Part shown: piece after piece, positions 61,541 through 64,000 of the stretch | Layout of the letters: every line of letters starts with the position of its first letter | Position numbering within the stretch: the stretch's first letter is position 1 | DNA from: Annona cherimola | Lineage: Eukaryota; Streptophyta; Magnoliopsida; Magnoliales; Annonaceae | Assembly: GCA_030490835.1 (NCBI GenBank) | Contig: CM059975.1 | Coordinates: 37,728,133 to 37,792,132 of the forward strand | Reading direction: 5' to 3' | DNA length: 64,000 nucleotides | Notes under the pieces: generated by a model | The model's input: only the letters and a program-made list of their open reading frames with translations | Database searches by the model: none | What the model was told of the DNA's origin: nothing | Made by a program: the position numbers and the translations under genes

Positions 61541-64000
61541 GATTTTTGGTTCAAGGCATGGTTTAAGGATTAATCATTTTTCTCTTAACGCAAGGGAACC
61601 AAAGAAAGATCACCGTTTTTGAAACTTGGAATGCAAAAGAGAGTTTGATTCCTTACTTGGTCAATTCTCTATAAATACATATGTTTTCATCATCTAAAAT
61701 TGATTTAGTAAGCTAATTTCATCCAGTAGTCATCCTTTCTCTCTTTTTTGGAAAAAAAGAGCAGCTACAAACCTATATTTGAAGTTTTGAAAGTTGGAGC
61801 TTAAGAATATTGTATGTTGAAGCTTGTATGTGTTAAATGGTTTGCAGTTAGATTCGATAATTCAACAGCTAGATATCAATCCTATTTGCAAATTTTCACT
61901 AGCAAAAGTGTTATCAAAGTCACATACTTTCCAAGTTTTCAATTCCAAGATAACATACTCGATTCAGTGCCTTTTCCCTCAATTTGGAGTCTTGGTGTGA
62001 TGAAATGGTTATTCATGAGAGCACAATTGTAGGTTTCAATACATGGAGGGATTCATAGGTCATCTACACATCAAATTTTGAAGCCCTGGCACCATAAATT
62101 TGTAGAGTAATTTGGACCAATTTAGAGTTAGGGAGTTGGCACTTGGGCACCAATGCTAGCTAAAGCATAAAAACATTCAACACTGTGGTGCCAAGCTATG
62201 GATGTCCGACACCAACCCCTTGCAATTGTAGGCAGAATTCAATATTTTTCATGCTAATTTCAACAGGTCATAACCTTTAATCTGGGAGGATTTACAGGAG
62301 CCACAACATATCAATGGGAAGAATTTTTTGAGCCCATCAACATGGCAATTGAGGCAAGCCTCGTTGAGCTCATTTTCAATGCCAAAATATTTCATTTTTA
62401 TATGTTCTAGGACCGTTGAAGTTTTACGTAATATTTTTTACTATTTTTAGTAAATTGCTCATTTTATTAATTCGAGTAAAAGATGTGCAAGATGGTGATT
62501 TTTATTTTGCATGTATTTGCGGGCATGTGTAGATGTTCTGCTAGTGGGTAACTTTTTTATTTGAGCAGCTTCATTATTTTATTGTGGCTAAGAGTTTAAG
62601 GTGGTAGAATAGGAGTTTGTGGACTGCACTTGTGGTATCAATGATGTGGCTTGAAACTTAAGTTAGATTGCTTGAGAAGAGATTCTATTATGTAAAGTCA
62701 TGGGCATTTGAGCTTGTAAAGCTCCTTTAAATTTGTGTTGCTTAATTGCTTTCTTCTTCCCATCTGCGACATTGCTCTCGATCAAGCCATCTTGGTATAT
62801 ACTATCCTCTCTAGTAATTCATTCAATGTTGGACGTTCATCTATCATTATATGTTTATTATTGCAAAGGCAACACGATGCGCATTTCTGGCCAAGAAAGA
62901 AAGAAAAAGAAAAAGAGAGTGATGAACACAATGAGCATTCATTCCATCCGATGAATAGGGGAGTCACTTGTCTTTTCCTTTTCATTTCTTCTTCTTTACC
63001 TGTCATTTTCATTTGCATATCACTGTCATCTACATTTCTTTTTCTTAATTTTTATGCATTGAGGGTAACGCATTTCTCGAGTTTGGAAGGGTGCTTTATC
63101 CTGTTTTGCTTCCAGTCATGCATTGCATTTAGATTGCCATATTATATATATTCTAGATTGCACTGCATTTCAAATCATGCCTGTAATAATCGAATAGTTG
63201 CAATCTATGTTGATGAATACTTCTAATGTTTAAGAAAAACTTTAAATTAAAATCAAATTCATGAAAATTTTAAAAATTTTAAGCAATGATTATGCATTAA
63301 TTGAGCTCTAATGTGTAAATTTTTCAAAAATTCAAGTGACATGTGAATGACATAATTAATTAAATAGTTGAATGTTATAGTTCATATTCATGCTTACATG
63401 TTCAATTAAAATGTTTAAGGCAAACTTTTGTATAATATTAGTACTTGCACGTGGTTGTGCTTGAATGCTATATCTTTTTGCATCTTTGTTCCCCATTTTG
63501 AGCTTATTTGCTTCTTTTCAACCCTGTACTTCAAAGTAAATATATTGTCTCAATGATTCATAGTATAATTCGTCTTTTTACTTGAAACTTAGGGTTAGAT
63601 AGCATGATAAATAGCATATCGGCTTATATCTATTACTCCTAGTAAAATTTTGCATATACAAAGAAGGAGGTGCCTAACTCGAGCTGAGTAACTGGGACTT
63701 GGCATCTACAAATATCAAGGTTCGCATAAGAAGGCAAAGGAAAGCCAAGGTAATACCACTTCAAAAAAATTCTCTCTAAATACCGTGAAATATGGTGAGA
63801 GGAGGCAAAAAAAGAAAAATTGAAAAAAAAAAAATAGAGAGAAAACTCTTCAAATATCCTAAAATATGGTGAAGAGAGTAAAGTAATAAGTTTGAGGGAC
63901 TACTGCACAGTTTTGTTAAGTCTAGGCCAAGTAGACTAGATGGACGGATGCTATGTTTTCTTGAGATGATTAATTTACTTTGAGCTTGTTCATCTATATT
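61541..64000. other. Unclassified repeat-like DNA
   Basis: No supported gene. About 62120-62215 has GGAGTTGGCACTTGGGCACC and TGGTGCCAAGC, loosely like the LTR near 37740/43550. A 163-codon plus frame at 62735-63226 has hydrophobic, low-complexity content (KKEKEKES) and no recognisable domain. Two near-copies of AATAT(C/-)(G/C)TAAAATATGGTGA-like wording lie at about 63785 and 63858. Confidence 0.4.

Noticed and set aside
62735..63226. 163-codon plus-strand frame
   Set aside because: Low-complexity and hydrophobic content, no domain, no plausible start context; in repeat-like DNA.

Overview
The window is nuclear DNA of a flowering plant, probably a eudicot: it is AT-rich, has one intron-bearing class III peroxidase gene, and is otherwise filled with nested transposable elements. 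I found no bacterial-style operon, CRISPR array, rRNA or tRNA gene. The only host gene I can fully support is the peroxidase on the minus strand at 156-2034. It has four exons, all catalytic and disulfide residues, and a promoter with a TATA box.

Layout. (1) 1-3621: peroxidase and its upstream flank. (2) 3622-12620: a 9.0-kb non-autonomous CACTA (En/Spm) transposon with CACTA...TAGTG ends, an ATT target duplication and subterminal repeats; a 4.56-kb solo LTR (TSD TCCAC) sits inside it. (3) 12621-17582: degenerate repeat DNA with a decayed Ty3/Tat-like gag trace. (4) 17583-20348: truncated minus-strand Ty1/copia (SIRE-like) element: 3' LTR, polypurine tract, RNase H and RT remnants. (5) 20349-25733: unclassified DNA broken by a solo LTR at 21880-25309 (TSD GTTTC). 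(6) 25734-32781: a solo LTR of a second family (ends TGATAACTC...CTCGTCA, TSD ATAAT) that was itself split by a 5.5-kb solo LTR at 25893-31388 (TSD TGAAG). (7) 32782-37407: old Ty3-like LTR and 3'-noncoding debris. (8) 37408-44706: a plus-strand LTR of that second family, split by a 5.8-kb solo LTR at 37758-43548 (TSD GCACT) and followed by a tRNA-Asp-type primer binding site. (9) 44903-about 60855: a decayed minus-strand Athila-like Ty3 element whose RT region was split by a complete 9.2-kb chromovirus (Tekay-like) at 48539-57740 (TSD TCTAC). (10) 60856-64000: plus-strand gag and post-pol remnants of an Athila/Tat-type element, then unclassified DNA.

The nested order gives a relative chronology. 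The second-family LTR and the Athila element are old. The large solo LTRs interrupted them later, and the chromovirus is the youngest datable insertion (LTRs about 2% different by hand count). The element most worth a second look is this chromovirus: between its primer binding site and gag it carries an extra sense reading frame of about 380 codons with a coiled-coil-like start, a short-unit repeat and two CCHC zinc knuckles. Two other unusual structures are the hairpin arrays inside the long solo LTRs and a stem-loop at the extreme terminus of the second LTR family. All boundaries were read by eye; target duplications were checked base by base.
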